Made by a program: the position numbers and the translations under genes | Notes under the pieces: generated by a model | Told to the model about the DNA's origin: nothing | Database searches by the model: none | The model's input: only the letters and a program-made list of their open reading frames with translations | Assembly: GCF_001184025.1 (NCBI RefSeq) | Contig: NZ_BBYG01000013.1 | Coordinates: 124,001-188,000 of the forward strand | Direction of reading: 5' to 3' | Length of the DNA stretch: 64,000 bases | Source of the DNA: Streptomyces maremycinicus | GTDB lineage: Bacteria > Actinomycetota > Actinomycetes > Streptomycetales > Streptomycetaceae | Part shown: positions 46,026 to 55,678 of the stretch, piece by piece | How positions within the stretch are numbered: position 1 is the first letter of the stretch | Layout: every line of letters starts with the position of its first letter

Positions 46026-47354
46026 TCACCCCGGTTGGGGATGATCCCGCTCGCGGGCTTCCGGGTGGCGTTCCTCGTAGCGCCACATCGCCCGCACGAG
46101 GACGCCGTCCGCCCAGCCGTCGACGTCGAGGGGCCGCAGCCCGCGCTCGGCGGCCACACAGCGCGGATCGTCGCGCTGCGCGAGCCCGTACGCCGCGTGC
46201 ACCCGGGTGTCCCGCAGCTCGTCGCCGAGCAGTCCGGCGAGCACGTCGGTGACGCCGGGCGCCTGTGCGGGGCAGTGCGCCAGCCAGCGGGCCGCCCGCT
46301 CGCGCACCCGGGGGTCGGGGTCGCGCGCCAGCGTGTACAGGATGTCGAGCTTCTCGCGCCGCACGCGCGCACGCGCGGGTTCCGGTCGCAGGGTGCCGGG
46401 CACCTCCAGCCGTACCCTCGGGTCGGGATGCCCCGCGTACGACAGACCGACGGGCTCGATGATCTCCCCCTCGCCGTCGGCGTCACCCTCCTCGCCCAGC
46501 CCGGCCAGCACCAGGGCGAGCACCTCGGGGTCCGGCTCCTCCAGGGCCCAGGGCAGGAACACCTCGGGCGCGGGCTTGTCGACCACGGGGCCCGGCCGCG
46601 AGAACATGCCGCCGAACCCGATGACGAGGCACCGCAGCACGTCCGCCGCGAAGAGCCGGCACAGCCGGTCGGGATGCCCGCTCAGCACCCGGGCGGCGCT
46701 CCAGGTCTCCTCGTCCCGCCGGGCGGCGAGGAGGACGACGGAGTCGGACCAGACGCCGTGGTCCCGGTCCGGGCGGGTGAGGGCCCGCGCGAGCAGCTCG
46801 TCGAACGGCGTGCGGATCCGGAAGCGCTCCTCCAGCACGGAGAGGACGCCCAGGTGGCCGTCCCACACGGTCTGCCCGCCGAGCGAGTACCGCTCGTGCC
46901 GGGTGCTCCAGGTCTCGACCCGCACCGTTCCGCGCTCGACCGGCCCGGCGGCTCCGGTCCTGCGCCGCAGTTCGGTCCCGAGGTCCGCCCCGGCCCAGTA
47001 CCGCGCGCGTGCCAGCAGGTCGGCCCGCACGCCGGCGTCGAGGCGTACGACCTCGGGGAGCAGCCTGCCGGCCATCCAGGAGCAGCCGCCGTCCACCGCC
47101 CGGGTCAGCGCGCTGTCGCCGCCGGGCAGCCCGGGGTCCCCTCCCGGCGCCTCGCCCACCGGCCGCAACGCGTCGGCGCCGGCCCTGATCAGCTCCTCGG
47201 CGACCGGTTCGTCGTAGGCCGCGACGGCCACGCAGAGCAGGGGGACGCCGTCGGCCGGGTCGCGGGCGTTCGGATCCTCCCCGACGTCCAGCAGCGCGTG
47301 CACGGCCTCCGCGTCACCCCGCCGAACGGCCGCGACCAGTTCCGCCGCCCCCAT
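46026..47354 (-). CDS. Ankyrin-repeat / HEAT-like repeat protein
   Basis: A 442-residue cytosolic repeat protein. The N-terminal half starts with ankyrin-type helices (AAELVAAVRRGDAEAVHALL, DPNARDPADGVPLLCVAVAAY, LIRAGADALRPVGE). The C-terminal half has HEAT-like units around HPDPRVRLEVPG, ARDPDPRVRERAARWLA and DTRVHAAYGLAQRDD. No enzyme motif, so it is probably a protein-binding scaffold. An in-frame ATG at 47369 adds five residues (GGGRM). Partner unknown. Confidence 0.78.
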   Translation of the reverse strand: MGAAELVAAVRRGDAEAVHALLDVGEDPNARDPADGVPLLCVAVAAYDEPVAEELIRAGADALRPVGEAPGGDPGLPGGDSALTRAVDGGCSWMAGRLLPEVVRLDAGVRADLLARARYWAGADLGTELRRRTGAAGPVERGTVRVETWSTRHERYSLGGQTVWDGHLGVLSVLEERFRIRTPFDELLARALTRPDRDHGVWSDSVVLLAARRDEETWSAARVLSGHPDRLCRLFAADVLRCLVIGFGGMFSRPGPVVDKPAPEVFLPWALEEPDPEVLALVLAGLGEEGDADGEGEIIEPVGLSYAGHPDPRVRLEVPGTLRPEPARARVRREKLDILYTLARDPDPRVRERAARWLAHCPAQAPGVTDVLAGLLGDELRDTRVHAAYGLAQRDDPRCVAAERGLRPLDVDGWADGVLVRAMWRYEERHPEARERDHPQPG

Positions 47355-47433
47355 ACGCCCGCCTCCCATGCCGGTTTCCTGATGCGGCCGGCCGGGGGAG
47401 CCCGGAGGGCGCGGGCCGCCCGCGGCAGCCGTG

Positions 47434-48339
47434 TTACGGCCGGTCCCCGATCACCGTCGCGCCCGGTGCCGGTCCCGCGGCCACCCGCACGCTCCGGCAG
47501 GTGCCCGACGTGCGCAGCGCCTCCGCGATCTTCGCCGCGGCGGCGGTGTCGCGGGCGAGGAAGGCGGTGGTCGGGCCCGAGCCCGAGACGAGCGTGGCGA
47601 GGGCGCCGGCCGCGTGGCCCGCGGCGAGGGTGTCGGCCAGTTCGGGGAACAGCGACAGCGCGGCGGGCTGGAGGTCGTTGGACACGGTGGCCGCGAGGGC
47701 GTCGGGGTCACCGTCGGCCAGGGCGTCGAGGAGGGGCTGGGAGGCCACCGGCTCGGGGATGTCCCGGCCCTGCGCCAGCCGGTCGAACTCCCGGAACACC
47801 GACGGGGTCGAGAGCCCCCGTTCGGCCATCGCGAACACCCAGTGGAAGGTGCCGCCGGTCTCCAGGGCCGTCAGCTTCTCGCCGCGGCCGGTGCCGAGAG
47901 CCGCCCCGCCGACCAGGCTGAACGGCACATCGCTGCCCAACTCGGCGCAGATCTCCAGGAGTTCGTCACGGGTGGCGCCGGTGCCCCACAGCGCGTCGCA
48001 GGCCAGCAGCGCGCCCGCGCCGTCCGCGCTGCCGCCCGCCATGCCCCCGGCGACGGGGATGTCCTTGGCGATGTGCAGGTGCACGTCGGGCGTACGGCCG
48101 TGCCGCTCGGCCAGCGCGATCGCGGCCCGGGCCGCCAGGTTCGTACGGTCCAGAGGGACCTGGTGGGCGTCCGGGCCCGCGCAGGTGACCCGGAGTCCGT
48201 CGGCCGGAGTCACGGTGACCTCGTCGTACAGACCGACCGCGAGGAAGACGTTCGCCAGGTCGTGGAAGCCGTCGGCGCGGGCGGCGCCCACCGCGAGCTG
48301 CACATTGACCTTCGCGGGCACCCGCACGGTGACACTCAC
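47434..48339 (-). CDS. ispE: 4-diphosphocytidyl-2-C-methyl-D-erythritol kinase
   Basis: A 301-residue GHMP kinase of the MEP isoprenoid pathway. The N-terminal [20 protein letters not shown] carries the conserved Lys of IspE. The ATP-binding motif is [20 protein letters not shown], and the C-terminal glycine motif is [13 protein letters not shown]. It starts with GTG at 48339, overlapping the end of rsmA (ATGA-type overlap of 4 bases). The rsmA-ispE order is widely conserved in actinobacteria. Confidence 0.94.
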   Translation of the reverse strand: MSVTVRVPAKVNVQLAVGAARADGFHDLANVFLAVGLYDEVTVTPADGLRVTCAGPDAHQVPLDRTNLAARAAIALAERHGRTPDVHLHIAKDIPVAGGMAGGSADGAGALLACDALWGTGATRDELLEICAELGSDVPFSLVGGAALGTGRGEKLTALETGGTFHWVFAMAERGLSTPSVFREFDRLAQGRDIPEPVASQPLLDALADGDPDALAATVSNDLQPAALSLFPELADTLAAGHAAGALATLVSGSGPTTAFLARDTAAAAKIAEALRTSGTCRSVRVAAGPAPGATVIGDRP

Positions 48340-49262
48340 TCGGAAGACTCCTCGCGCCGCCCGGACTCCCCGGGCTGTTCGGGCTGTTCGGGCTGTTCGG
48401 GCTGCTTGTTCTCGGCGATGCGGGCGAACTCCTCGACCGTGAGGGACTCACCGCGCGCCTGCGGCGAGACGCCGGCCGCCACGAGGGCCTCCTCCGCCCG
48501 CGCCGCGGAGCCCGCCCATCCGGCGAGCGCGGCCCGCAGGGTCTTGCGCCGCTGGGCGAACGCGGCGTCGACGACGGCGAACACCTCGCGCCGCGAGGCC
48601 GTGGTCGCGATCGGCTCGGTCCGCCGCACCAGCGACACCAGTCCGCTGTCCACGTTCGGCGCGGGCCAGAACACCTTGCGCCCGATGGCGCCGGCCCGCT
48701 TGACCTCGGCGTACCAGTTGGCCTTGACGGACGGCACGCCGTACACCTTCGAACCGGGCCCGGCGGCGAGCCGGTCGGCGACCTCCGACTGGACCATGAC
48801 CAGGGTGCGCTCGATGCTCGGGAAGGTCTCCAGCATGTGCAGCAGCACGGGCACGGCCACGTTGTACGGCAGGTTCGCGACCAGCGCGGTCGGGGCGGGG
48901 CCGGGCAGCTCGGTGACCTGCATCGCGTCCGAGTGCACCAGCGCGAAGCGCTCGGCGCGCTGCGGCATGCGCGCCGCGACGGTCGCGGGCAGGGCGCCGG
49001 CCAGGACGTCGTCGATCTCGACGGCCGTGACCCGGTCGGCGGTCTCCAGCAGCGCCAGGGTGAGGGAGCCGAGCCCGGGGCCGACCTCGAGGACCACGTC
49101 GTCGGGCCGGACCTCCGCGGTGCGGACGATCCGGCGGACCGTGTTCGCGTCGATCACGAAGTTCTGGCCGCGCTGCTTGGTGGGCCGCACGCCGAGGACG
49201 GCCGCCAGCTCACGGATGTCGGCGGGGCCCAGGAGGGCGTCGGGGGCGGGGCTGGTACTCAC
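48336..49262 (-). CDS. rsmA: 16S rRNA (adenine1518-N6/adenine1519-N6)-dimethyltransferase
   Basis: A 308-residue enzyme (KsgA) dimethylating two adenines near the 3' end of 16S rRNA. Motifs: [18 protein letters not shown] at the start, SAM motif [17 protein letters not shown], and catalytic NLPYNVAVP. The C-terminus ends in a QPE/EQP tandem repeat (nine-base units around 48372-48398). The GTG at 49262 is preferred over a longer frame because it gives the family start; its ribosome binding site is weak. Confidence 0.94.
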   Translation of the reverse strand: MSTSPAPDALLGPADIRELAAVLGVRPTKQRGQNFVIDANTVRRIVRTAEVRPDDVVLEVGPGLGSLTLALLETADRVTAVEIDDVLAGALPATVAARMPQRAERFALVHSDAMQVTELPGPAPTALVANLPYNVAVPVLLHMLETFPSIERTLVMVQSEVADRLAAGPGSKVYGVPSVKANWYAEVKRAGAIGRKVFWPAPNVDSGLVSLVRRTEPIATTASRREVFAVVDAAFAQRRKTLRAALAGWAGSAARAEEALVAAGVSPQARGESLTVEEFARIAENKQPEQPEQPEQPGESGRREESSE

Positions 49263-49376
49263 GGGACAAGGGTACGGGGGCGCACGGACACCGCCCGCCG
49301 CCGCACCTGTCACCCGCCCGGCGCCGCACCTCTCACCCGCCCGGCCGCACCTCTCATCCGCCCGGTGCGGCAGGCC

Positions 49377-50891
49377 TCACCCGTGCAGGCGCGTCCCGCA
49401 GTGCGGCCAGGGACTCGCCCCGCGTCGCACGTACAGCTTCTTCGCGCGGAGCGTCTGTTCCGCCGCCGGGGCGTCCTGCGGCCGTCCGCTGCCGCCGAGG
49501 CTCTGCCAGGTGCGGGTGTCGAACTGGTAGAGCCCTCCGTAGGTGCCCGAGGGGTCGACCGCGTTCGGCCGGCCGCCCGACTCGCAGACCGCGAGGCCCT
49601 GCCAGTCCAGGCCGTCGGCGCCCCGCACGGAGGCCGGCCGCGGCTTCGTGCCGACCTTCACCACCTGAGCGCGCGGTTCGCGCACGATCTCGTCGCGGAT
49701 GCGCCGCGGTGTCTGGCGGACGCCGTTCACGGTGCGCAGGGAGTACGTGATCCGGCGCAGTCCGGGCTGTCCGGCCCGCTCCACCACCTCCGTGCCCTTG
49801 AACAGCGAGGGGTCGTCGGTGCGGCGCACGTCGAACGGGATCGCCTCCTCACGCACCTCCTTGGAGCCGGTGATCCGCAGCACGGTGACCGTCTGCCCGT
49901 CGCGCGGGAAGCTGCCGGGCGCGACGGACGTGGTGTCCTGGCCGCGCAGGGTGATCCCGGCCGCCGCCACCACCTCGCGCACGGTCGCCGCGTTGGTGCG
50001 GACGGTGCGGGCCCGGCCGTCGGCCATGACCGTGACGGAGCGCTCGGTGCGCACGTCGAGCGCGAGCCCCGCGCGGCCGATCGGCCGCGAGTGCGGCACG
50101 GACAGGTAGGCGCCCTCCGCGCGCACGCCGAACTGTTCGAGTGCCTCCCGCACGGTGTGCGCCGTCGTCCAGACCTCGTGCCGCTGTCCGTCCAGGGTGA
50201 GCCGCACGGGCCGCCCGTAGTGCACCGTGATCTCGTCGCCGCTGGTGAGGGCGGTGTCGGGGGCGGGTGCCACCACGTCGTGGGCACCCACCCGCACACC
50301 TTCCTCCGCGAGGAGTTCGGTCACGTCGTCGGCGAAGGTGTGCAGCGTGCGCGGCTTGCCGTCGACGGTCAGCTCGACCGCCTTGTCCTCGGCGACGAAG
50401 GCGGTGGTGCCGCCGGCCAGGAACGCGACGACGAGGGCCTGCGGGACCAGACGGCGGATCGTGGACTCCGGACGCTCGGCGGAGCGCGTCCGGCGCCGGC
50501 GCGCGGCCCGCCCCCCGTCCTCCCCCACGCCCTGCCGCGGCAGCGGCGCCGGCCGGGTCGGCAGCGGGCCGGGGAGCAGGACCGTCTCGGCGTACGGGGA
50601 TGCTCCGGTGAGCCGCACCGGGTCGGCGAACGGGACCGGCTCGGGGAGCTGGAGGGTCTCGGGGGGCTGGACCGACTCGTGGGGCCCGTGCGTCCGCCGG
50701 GGGCCGGGCGGTGCCTGGGGGCCCGGCGGCGCCTCGTACGTCTCGTACGTCTCGTACGCGGGGCGGTAGGTGTCGTCGTACGTCCCGGGTGCCGCGTACA
50801 CGCCGTACGCGATCGTCTCGGCGTTGTGCAGGTCGACGTACGACCCGCCACCGCCGTACGGCTCGGACTCGAAGTACTGCGCGTTGCTCAC
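49377..50891 (-). CDS. rpfB: Resuscitation-promoting factor (RpfB-type, DUF348-G5-RPF)
   Basis: A 504-residue surface protein. Residues 1-140 are a Tyr/Pro-rich, basic-ended cytoplasmic tail, and a membrane anchor lies at 148-167. Three DUF348 repeats follow (about 170-330), then a G5 domain (about 335-420). The C-terminal RPF transglycosylase domain is at about 425-504 with catalytic Glu437 in AVCESGGRPNAV. Rpf proteins cleave peptidoglycan and promote spore germination or regrowth. The GTG at 50891 is the likely start. It lies downstream of the TatD-family gene, as in other actinobacteria. Confidence 0.92.
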   Translation of the reverse strand: MSNAQYFESEPYGGGGSYVDLHNAETIAYGVYAAPGTYDDTYRPAYETYETYEAPPGPQAPPGPRRTHGPHESVQPPETLQLPEPVPFADPVRLTGASPYAETVLLPGPLPTRPAPLPRQGVGEDGGRAARRRRTRSAERPESTIRRLVPQALVVAFLAGGTTAFVAEDKAVELTVDGKPRTLHTFADDVTELLAEEGVRVGAHDVVAPAPDTALTSGDEITVHYGRPVRLTLDGQRHEVWTTAHTVREALEQFGVRAEGAYLSVPHSRPIGRAGLALDVRTERSVTVMADGRARTVRTNAATVREVVAAAGITLRGQDTTSVAPGSFPRDGQTVTVLRITGSKEVREEAIPFDVRRTDDPSLFKGTEVVERAGQPGLRRITYSLRTVNGVRQTPRRIRDEIVREPRAQVVKVGTKPRPASVRGADGLDWQGLAVCESGGRPNAVDPSGTYGGLYQFDTRTWQSLGGSGRPQDAPAAEQTLRAKKLYVRRGASPWPHCGTRLHG

Positions 50892-51005
50892 GCCGACACT
50901 CCAGGGGAGGGGTCCGGATCGGGCCCCCAGAACCTAGCGGAGCGACCGTCACTCTCCAAAGTGGCACGGCTACCGAGAGTTGTGTTCGACGGGTGTCGGA
51001 CGCGC

Positions 51006-51896
51006 TCAGTAACCGAACGCGCGTGCGGTGTTGGCGGCGAGGGCGGTGGCCAGGGTGTCCTCGTCGATGCCCCGGACGGCGGCCATGGCGCGCACCGTGA
51101 CCGGGATCAGATACGGCGCGTTGGGCCGTCCGCGGTAGGGCGCCGGGGTCAGGAAGGGGGCGTCGGTCTCCACCAGGAGCAGCTCCAGCGGGGCCACGGC
51201 GACGGCGTCCCGGAGGTTCTGGGCGTTCTTGAAGGTGACGTTGCCGGCGAAGGACATGAAGTACCCGGCGCGGGCGCAGATCTCGGCCATCTCGGCGTCG
51301 CCGGAGTAGCAGTGGAAGACGGTGCGCTCGGGGGCGCCCTCCTCCTTCAGCACGCGCAGCACGTCGGCGTGGGCGTCGCGGTCGTGGATGACCAGCGCCT
51401 TGCCGTGCCGCTTGGCCATCTCGATGTGGGCGCGGAACGAGCTCTCCTGGGCGTCCTTGCCCTCGGGCCCGGTGCGGAAGTGGTCGAGTCCGGTCTCGCC
51501 GACCCCCTTGACGTGAGGAAGCGCGGCCAGGCGGTCGATCTCGGCGAGCGCCTCGTCGAGCGCCCGCGCGCCGCCAGGCGTCCGCGCGCCCTGCCGCGAC
51601 CAGCCGTCGGGGTCGCCGTGCACGATGCGCGGCGCCTCGTTGGGGTGCAGGGCGACCGCGGCGTGGACCGCGGCGTGCGCCGCCGCCGTCTCGGCCGCCC
51701 ACCGGGACCCCCGCACGTCGCAGCCGACCTGGACGACCGTCGTCACGCCGACCGACGCCGCTTTCGCGAGGGCCTCCTCCACCGTGCCCGACTGCATGTC
51801 GAGGTGGGTGTGGGAGTCGGCGACCGGCACCCCGAGGGGTGCCGGAAGCGGCGGCGCGGCGTTCTTGTCGGCGCTCTTGTCGGCGTTCGAAGGCAT
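51006..51896 (-). CDS. tatD: TatD family metal-dependent DNase
   Basis: A 296-residue TIM-barrel hydrolase. The metal motif DSHTHLD is near the start, KGVGETGLDHF in the middle, and HDRDAHADVLRVL, FHCYSGD and LVETDAPFLTP complete the TatD pattern. These enzymes are 3'-5' exonucleases or quality-control nucleases. It lies just upstream of rpfB, with ATG at 51896. Confidence 0.9.
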   Translation of the reverse strand: MPSNADKSADKNAAPPLPAPLGVPVADSHTHLDMQSGTVEEALAKAASVGVTTVVQVGCDVRGSRWAAETAAAHAAVHAAVALHPNEAPRIVHGDPDGWSRQGARTPGGARALDEALAEIDRLAALPHVKGVGETGLDHFRTGPEGKDAQESSFRAHIEMAKRHGKALVIHDRDAHADVLRVLKEEGAPERTVFHCYSGDAEMAEICARAGYFMSFAGNVTFKNAQNLRDAVAVAPLELLLVETDAPFLTPAPYRGRPNAPYLIPVTVRAMAAVRGIDEDTLATALAANTARAFGY

Positions 51897-51968
51897 GCCC
51901 CGATCCTACGGAAGGTCCCGAGGCCCGGGACACGGCCGTGTGCCGGGCGGGACGCGTCCGGGGCGCCG

Positions 51969-52058
51969 CCCTCGGCCGGACGTCAGACCCTCGGCCGGAC
52001 GTCAGACCCTCGGCCGGACGTCAGCCGGCCCTCGGCCGGACGTCGCCGGACGTCAGCC
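51969..52058. repeat. Tandem 19-bp repeat between the zinc-ribbon and tatD genes
   Basis: CCCTCGGCCGGACGTCAGA occurs at 51969-51987 and 51988-52006, an 18-base copy at 52007-52024, and a partial copy at 52029-52044, with more GCCGGACGTCAGCC after it. The last part covers the stop codon of the zinc-ribbon gene. The core GGCCGGACGTC could form cruciforms. Confidence 0.88.
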
Positions 52059-52469
52059 GGCCTTGCGGAACGGATGCAGCAGATCCGAGAGGTGCCAGTG
52101 GTGGTGCTGCCCCGCGGGCCGGTCCCCGGACCGTTCCCCGGCCGCCGTCCCCGCCGGCCGGGCCGCCGTGGGCACGGCGCGCCGGCCGGCCGCGGAGGCA
52201 CTCTGCACCGACGAGACCTGTCCCGCCCGCATGATGCGCACGACGTGCCCGTCGCAGTTCTGGCACGCGGGACGGCTCAGCGGCGACGGAACGACCCGCC
52301 CGTCCGCCACGTAGAGGACGAACTCGTGGCCGTCGGCGTCGGTGTGGTGCTCTATCTCGTAGGCCTGCTCCCAGCCGTGCCCGCAGCGCATGCAGGCGAA
52401 GGAGTACGACTCGTCGACGACGGCGCTCGCGCCGCCGCGGAGGCCGGTCCGCCCTGTGGTCTCACTCAT
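52053..52469 (-). CDS. Two-CxxC zinc-ribbon protein
   Basis: A 138-residue protein with CMRCGHGWEQAYEIEHH and, 35 residues on, ACQNCDGHVV, forming one zinc-ribbon. The rest is Ala/Arg/Pro-rich, ending HHHWHLSDLLHPFRKAG with a His cluster. The ATG at 52469 has AGGAG nine bases upstream; the frame extends further but less plausibly. No catalytic motif; function unknown. Similar proteins are common in Streptomyces. Confidence 0.78.
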   Translation of the reverse strand: MSETTGRTGLRGGASAVVDESYSFACMRCGHGWEQAYEIEHHTDADGHEFVLYVADGRVVPSPLSRPACQNCDGHVVRIMRAGQVSSVQSASAAGRRAVPTAARPAGTAAGERSGDRPAGQHHHWHLSDLLHPFRKAG

Positions 52470-52794
52470 GACCGCTCCTGTGGTCCGCCGGTGGGGCTGC
52501 TGAAGCCCCGTCACCCAGTGGACGCCCCGCCCGGAGCGAATGCACTCGACCTGTGCACTGTTGAAGCCGATTTGGGCGTCCCTTGCCACAACGCCCGGCA
52601 CCCTTTGCCCGCGCATGGGGCGCACGCTCAGACGACATGCGCCCTGCTCAGAGGGGGTGTGAGCCCCTTCACAGCACCCGGGCCACACCCGTCACAGACA
52701 CCCGCCGACGACCGTGACAACGCCCGGCTTCCCGGCGTCCGAGGACCGTCACAGCGCCCCGGCGACCGTCACACGGCCCGGCGCCCGGCGTCCG
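52470..52794. other. Intergenic region with 19-bp direct repeats
   Basis: These 325 bases hold no convincing gene. CCGTCACAGCGCCCCGGCG occurs at 52746-52764 and 52792-52810; the second copy covers the rsmI stop codon. A possible hairpin GGGGCT-GCTGA-AGCCCC lies at about 52494-52510. It should contain the promoter of the zinc-ribbon gene. Confidence 0.5.
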
Positions 52795-53655
52795 TCACAG
52801 CGCCCCGGCGTTCTTCGCCGCCACCACCGCGTCGAACACCTCCCGCTTGGGCAGCCCGGCCTCCGCCGCCACCGCCGCGATGGCCTCCTTGCGGCGCTCG
52901 CCCGCCTCCTCGCGCACCCGCACCCGGCGCACCAGCTCGGTCGCGTCGAGTTCCTCGGGCCCGCGCTCGGGCGCGCCGGTGACGACGACGGTGATCTCGC
53001 CCCGCACGCCCTCGGCCGCCCACTGCGCCAGTTCGCCGAGCGGGCCGCGCTTCACCTCCTCGTACGTCTTGGTCAGCTCCCGGCACACGGCGGCCCGCCG
53101 GTCCGCGCCGAACACCTCGGCCATCGCGGCGAGGGTGTCGTCGAGCCGGTGCGGGGCCTCGAAGTACACGAGGGTCCTGCGTTCCTCCGCGACCTCCCGC
53201 AGCCGGGACAGCCGCTCCCCCGCCTTCCTCGGCAGGAACCCCTCGAAGCAGAACCGGTCGACGGGCAGCCCGGACAGGGCCAGCGCGGTGAGCACCGCGG
53301 ACGGCCCGGGGACGGCGGTGACCCGGATGTCCTGCTCGACGGCCGCGGCGACCAGCCGGTACCCGGGGTCGGAGACCGACGGCATCCCGGCGTCGGTGAC
53401 GAGCAGCACCCGCGCGCCGCCCACCAGGTCCGCGACCAGCTCGGGGGTGCGGGCGGACTCGTTGCCCTCGAAGTAGGACACGACCCGTCCCTTGGGCGTC
53501 ACTCCCAGCGCCTGGGTCAGCCGCCGCAGCCGGCGCGTGTCCTCGGCGGCGATCACGTCGGCGCCGGTCAGCTCCTCGGCGAGACGGGGCGGGGCGTCGG
53601 AGACGTCACCGATGGGAGTACCGGCGAGAACGAGGATTCCGGGCGTAGCTGTCAC
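52795..53655 (-). CDS. rsmI: 16S rRNA (cytidine1402-2'-O)-methyltransferase
   Basis: A 286-residue SAM enzyme of the tetrapyrrole-methylase fold. The start GILVLAGTPIGDVSDAPPR and the conserved AAEDTRRLRRL, LVTDAGMPSVSDPGYRLV and FEGFLPRK identify RsmI. The GTG at 53655 follows GAGGATGG; the longer frame is not needed. It diverges from pmt. Confidence 0.94.
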   Translation of the reverse strand: MTATPGILVLAGTPIGDVSDAPPRLAEELTGADVIAAEDTRRLRRLTQALGVTPKGRVVSYFEGNESARTPELVADLVGGARVLLVTDAGMPSVSDPGYRLVAAAVEQDIRVTAVPGPSAVLTALALSGLPVDRFCFEGFLPRKAGERLSRLREVAEERRTLVYFEAPHRLDDTLAAMAEVFGADRRAAVCRELTKTYEEVKRGPLGELAQWAAEGVRGEITVVVTGAPERGPEELDATELVRRVRVREEAGERRKEAIAAVAAEAGLPKREVFDAVVAAKNAGAL

Positions 53656-53717
53656 GTTTCCATCCTCGCAGGGCCGGTGCACGGGACTCACACAGACCTG
53701 TTCCCTACGATGGCGCG

Positions 53718-55469
53718 GTGACCAGTACCGCGTCCTCCATGGACTCCACGGACTACCGGCAGGGCCAGGCGCCGCCCGACCAGCGGCCGTCGTGGCAGCA
53801 ACGGCTGCGCCGTTTCGGATACAGCGCGGAGTCGTCCGCCGACGTCCGGGAGCGGCTGGTGCCGCCGTTCGCGCAGCCCGGCCCCCGGTTGTGGCAGGCG
53901 GTGGGGCTCCCGCCGGTGTGGGCGGACCGGATCGCGCGCTGGTCGTCCTGGGCCGGTCCGCTGCTGGTCACGCTGCTGGCGGGGGTGCTCCGGTTCTGGC
54001 ATCTGGGCAGCCCCAAGGCGGTGATATTCGACGAGACGTACTACGCGAAGGACGCGTGGGCGGTCGTCCACCGCGGGTTCGAGGTCAACTGGGACAAGAA
54101 CGCCAACGACGTCATCCTCTCCTCCGGCGGGCACGTCACGATCCCGACGGACGCGGCGTACGTGGTGCATCCGCCGGTCGGCAAGTACGTGATCGGCCTG
54201 GGCGAACTGATCTTCGGGTTCGATCCGTTCGGCTGGCGGTTCATGACGGCGGTGCTCGGCACGCTCAGCGTCCTGCTGCTGTGCCGGATCGGCCGCCGGA
54301 TCTTCCGCTCCACCTTCCTGGGCTGCCTGGCGGGCGCGCTCATGGCGGTCGACGGGCTGGCCTTCGTGATGAGCCGCACCTCGCTGCTCGACGGTGTGCT
54401 GATGTTCTTCGTGCTGGCGGCGTTCGGCTGCCTGGTGGTCGACCGGGACAAGGCGCGCGAGAGACTCGCCGCCGCGCTGCCGCTCGACGCGGACGGCCGC
54501 CACCGCCCCGACCCGCACATCGCGGAGACGACCCGCCTCGGGCCGCGCCCCTGGCGCTGGGGCGCGGGCCTGATGCTGGGCCTGGCCATCGGCACCAAGT
54601 GGAACGGCCTGTACATCCTGGTCGCGTTCTGCCTGATGACGGTGTTGTGGGACGTCGGCTCGCGCAAGGTGGCGGGCGCCCGCCGCCCGTACCTGGCGGT
54701 CCTGAAGCACGACACGGGTTTCGCGTTCCTGGCCACGGTCCCGGTCGCGCTGGTCACCTACCTGGTGTCGTGGACGGGCTGGATCCTGTCCGCCACCGAC
54801 GGCAAGGGCGGCTACTACCGCAACTGGGCGGCCACCGACGGCAAGGGCGGCAACTGGACCTGGCTGTTCCCCGACTGGTGGCGCAGCCTGTGGCACTACG
54901 AGCACGAGGTCTACGAGTTCCACACCCACCTCACCTCGCCGCACACGTACCAGTCGAACCCGTGGAGCTGGCTCGTCCTCGGCCGCCCGGTCTCGTACTT
55001 CTACGAGTCCCCCGCTCCGGGCAAGGACGGCTGCCCGACGGACGCGGGCGAGAAGTGCGCCCGCGAGGTGCTGGCCATCGGCACCCCGCTGCTGTGGTGG
55101 GCGGCCTGCTTCGCGATCGCCTACGTCCTGTGGCGCTGGCTCTTCCGCCGTGACTGGCGGGCCGGCGCGATCGTCTGCGGCATCGTGGCCGGCTATCTGC
55201 CGTGGTTCCTGTACCAGGAACGCACGATCTTCCTCTTCTACGCGGTCGTCTTCCTGCCCTTCCTGTGCCTGGCGCTGGCGATGATGATCGGCGCGCTCGT
55301 CGGGCCACCGGGCTCCGGCGACACCCGCCGCGTGGCGGGCGCCACCGGCGCGGGCGTCCTGGTCCTGCTCATCGCCTGGAACTTCATCTATTTCTGGCCC
55401 CTGTACACGGGCCAGGCCATCCCCATCGACGACTGGCGCTCACGGATGTGGCTCGACACCTGGGTGTAG
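53718..55469 (+). CDS. pmt: Dolichyl-phosphate-mannose--protein mannosyltransferase (PMT family)
   Basis: A 583-residue membrane glycosyltransferase of the GT39 type, which moves mannose from polyprenyl-phosphate-mannose to Ser/Thr of exported proteins. After a 60-residue cytoplasmic start, about 10-11 membrane helices follow. The first outside loop has the catalytic acidic pair in IFDETYYAKDAW. Further PMT features are HPPVGKYVIGLGE, RTSLLDGVLMFF and the C-terminal YLPWFLYQERTIFLFY. The GTG at 53718 is the likely start. It diverges from rsmI, a conserved order in actinobacteria. Confidence 0.93.
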   Translation: MTSTASSMDSTDYRQGQAPPDQRPSWQQRLRRFGYSAESSADVRERLVPPFAQPGPRLWQAVGLPPVWADRIARWSSWAGPLLVTLLAGVLRFWHLGSPKAVIFDETYYAKDAWAVVHRGFEVNWDKNANDVILSSGGHVTIPTDAAYVVHPPVGKYVIGLGELIFGFDPFGWRFMTAVLGTLSVLLLCRIGRRIFRSTFLGCLAGALMAVDGLAFVMSRTSLLDGVLMFFVLAAFGCLVVDRDKARERLAAALPLDADGRHRPDPHIAETTRLGPRPWRWGAGLMLGLAIGTKWNGLYILVAFCLMTVLWDVGSRKVAGARRPYLAVLKHDTGFAFLATVPVALVTYLVSWTGWILSATDGKGGYYRNWAATDGKGGNWTWLFPDWWRSLWHYEHEVYEFHTHLTSPHTYQSNPWSWLVLGRPVSYFYESPAPGKDGCPTDAGEKCAREVLAIGTPLLWWAACFAIAYVLWRWLFRRDWRAGAIVCGIVAGYLPWFLYQERTIFLFYAVVFLPFLCLALAMMIGALVGPPGSGDTRRVAGATGAGVLVLLIAWNFIYFWPLYTGQAIPIDDWRSRMWLDTWV

Positions 55470-55521
55470 GCCCGACCCCGGGCCGGGTGCGGGTTCGGGA
55501 CCCGGGCCTTGGTCGGGGGCA

Positions 55522-55565
<44 letters not shown>

Positions 55566-55678
55566 AGTACGGTGGCCGTACCGAGCGCACTTCGCACGCC
55601 GTCAGCCGTTTCGGCGTCGCCCTCGGGGAACGGCAATGCCGGAGCACCTCGTGCCCGGTCGGAAATGAGCCGCCCCAC

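Noticed and set aside
43851-47921. Very long plus-strand open frame over the ABC-F and ankyrin genes, and a similar one at 48837-52982
   Set aside because: Antisense shadows across several well-supported minus-strand genes.
50892-51005. c-di-AMP (ydaO-type) riboswitch upstream of rpfB
   Set aside because: Only 114 bases separate it from tatD, too short, and no matching conserved segments were seen.
51969-52058. CRISPR-like array (also 61049-61116)
   Set aside because: The units abut directly without unique spacers and no cas genes are present.
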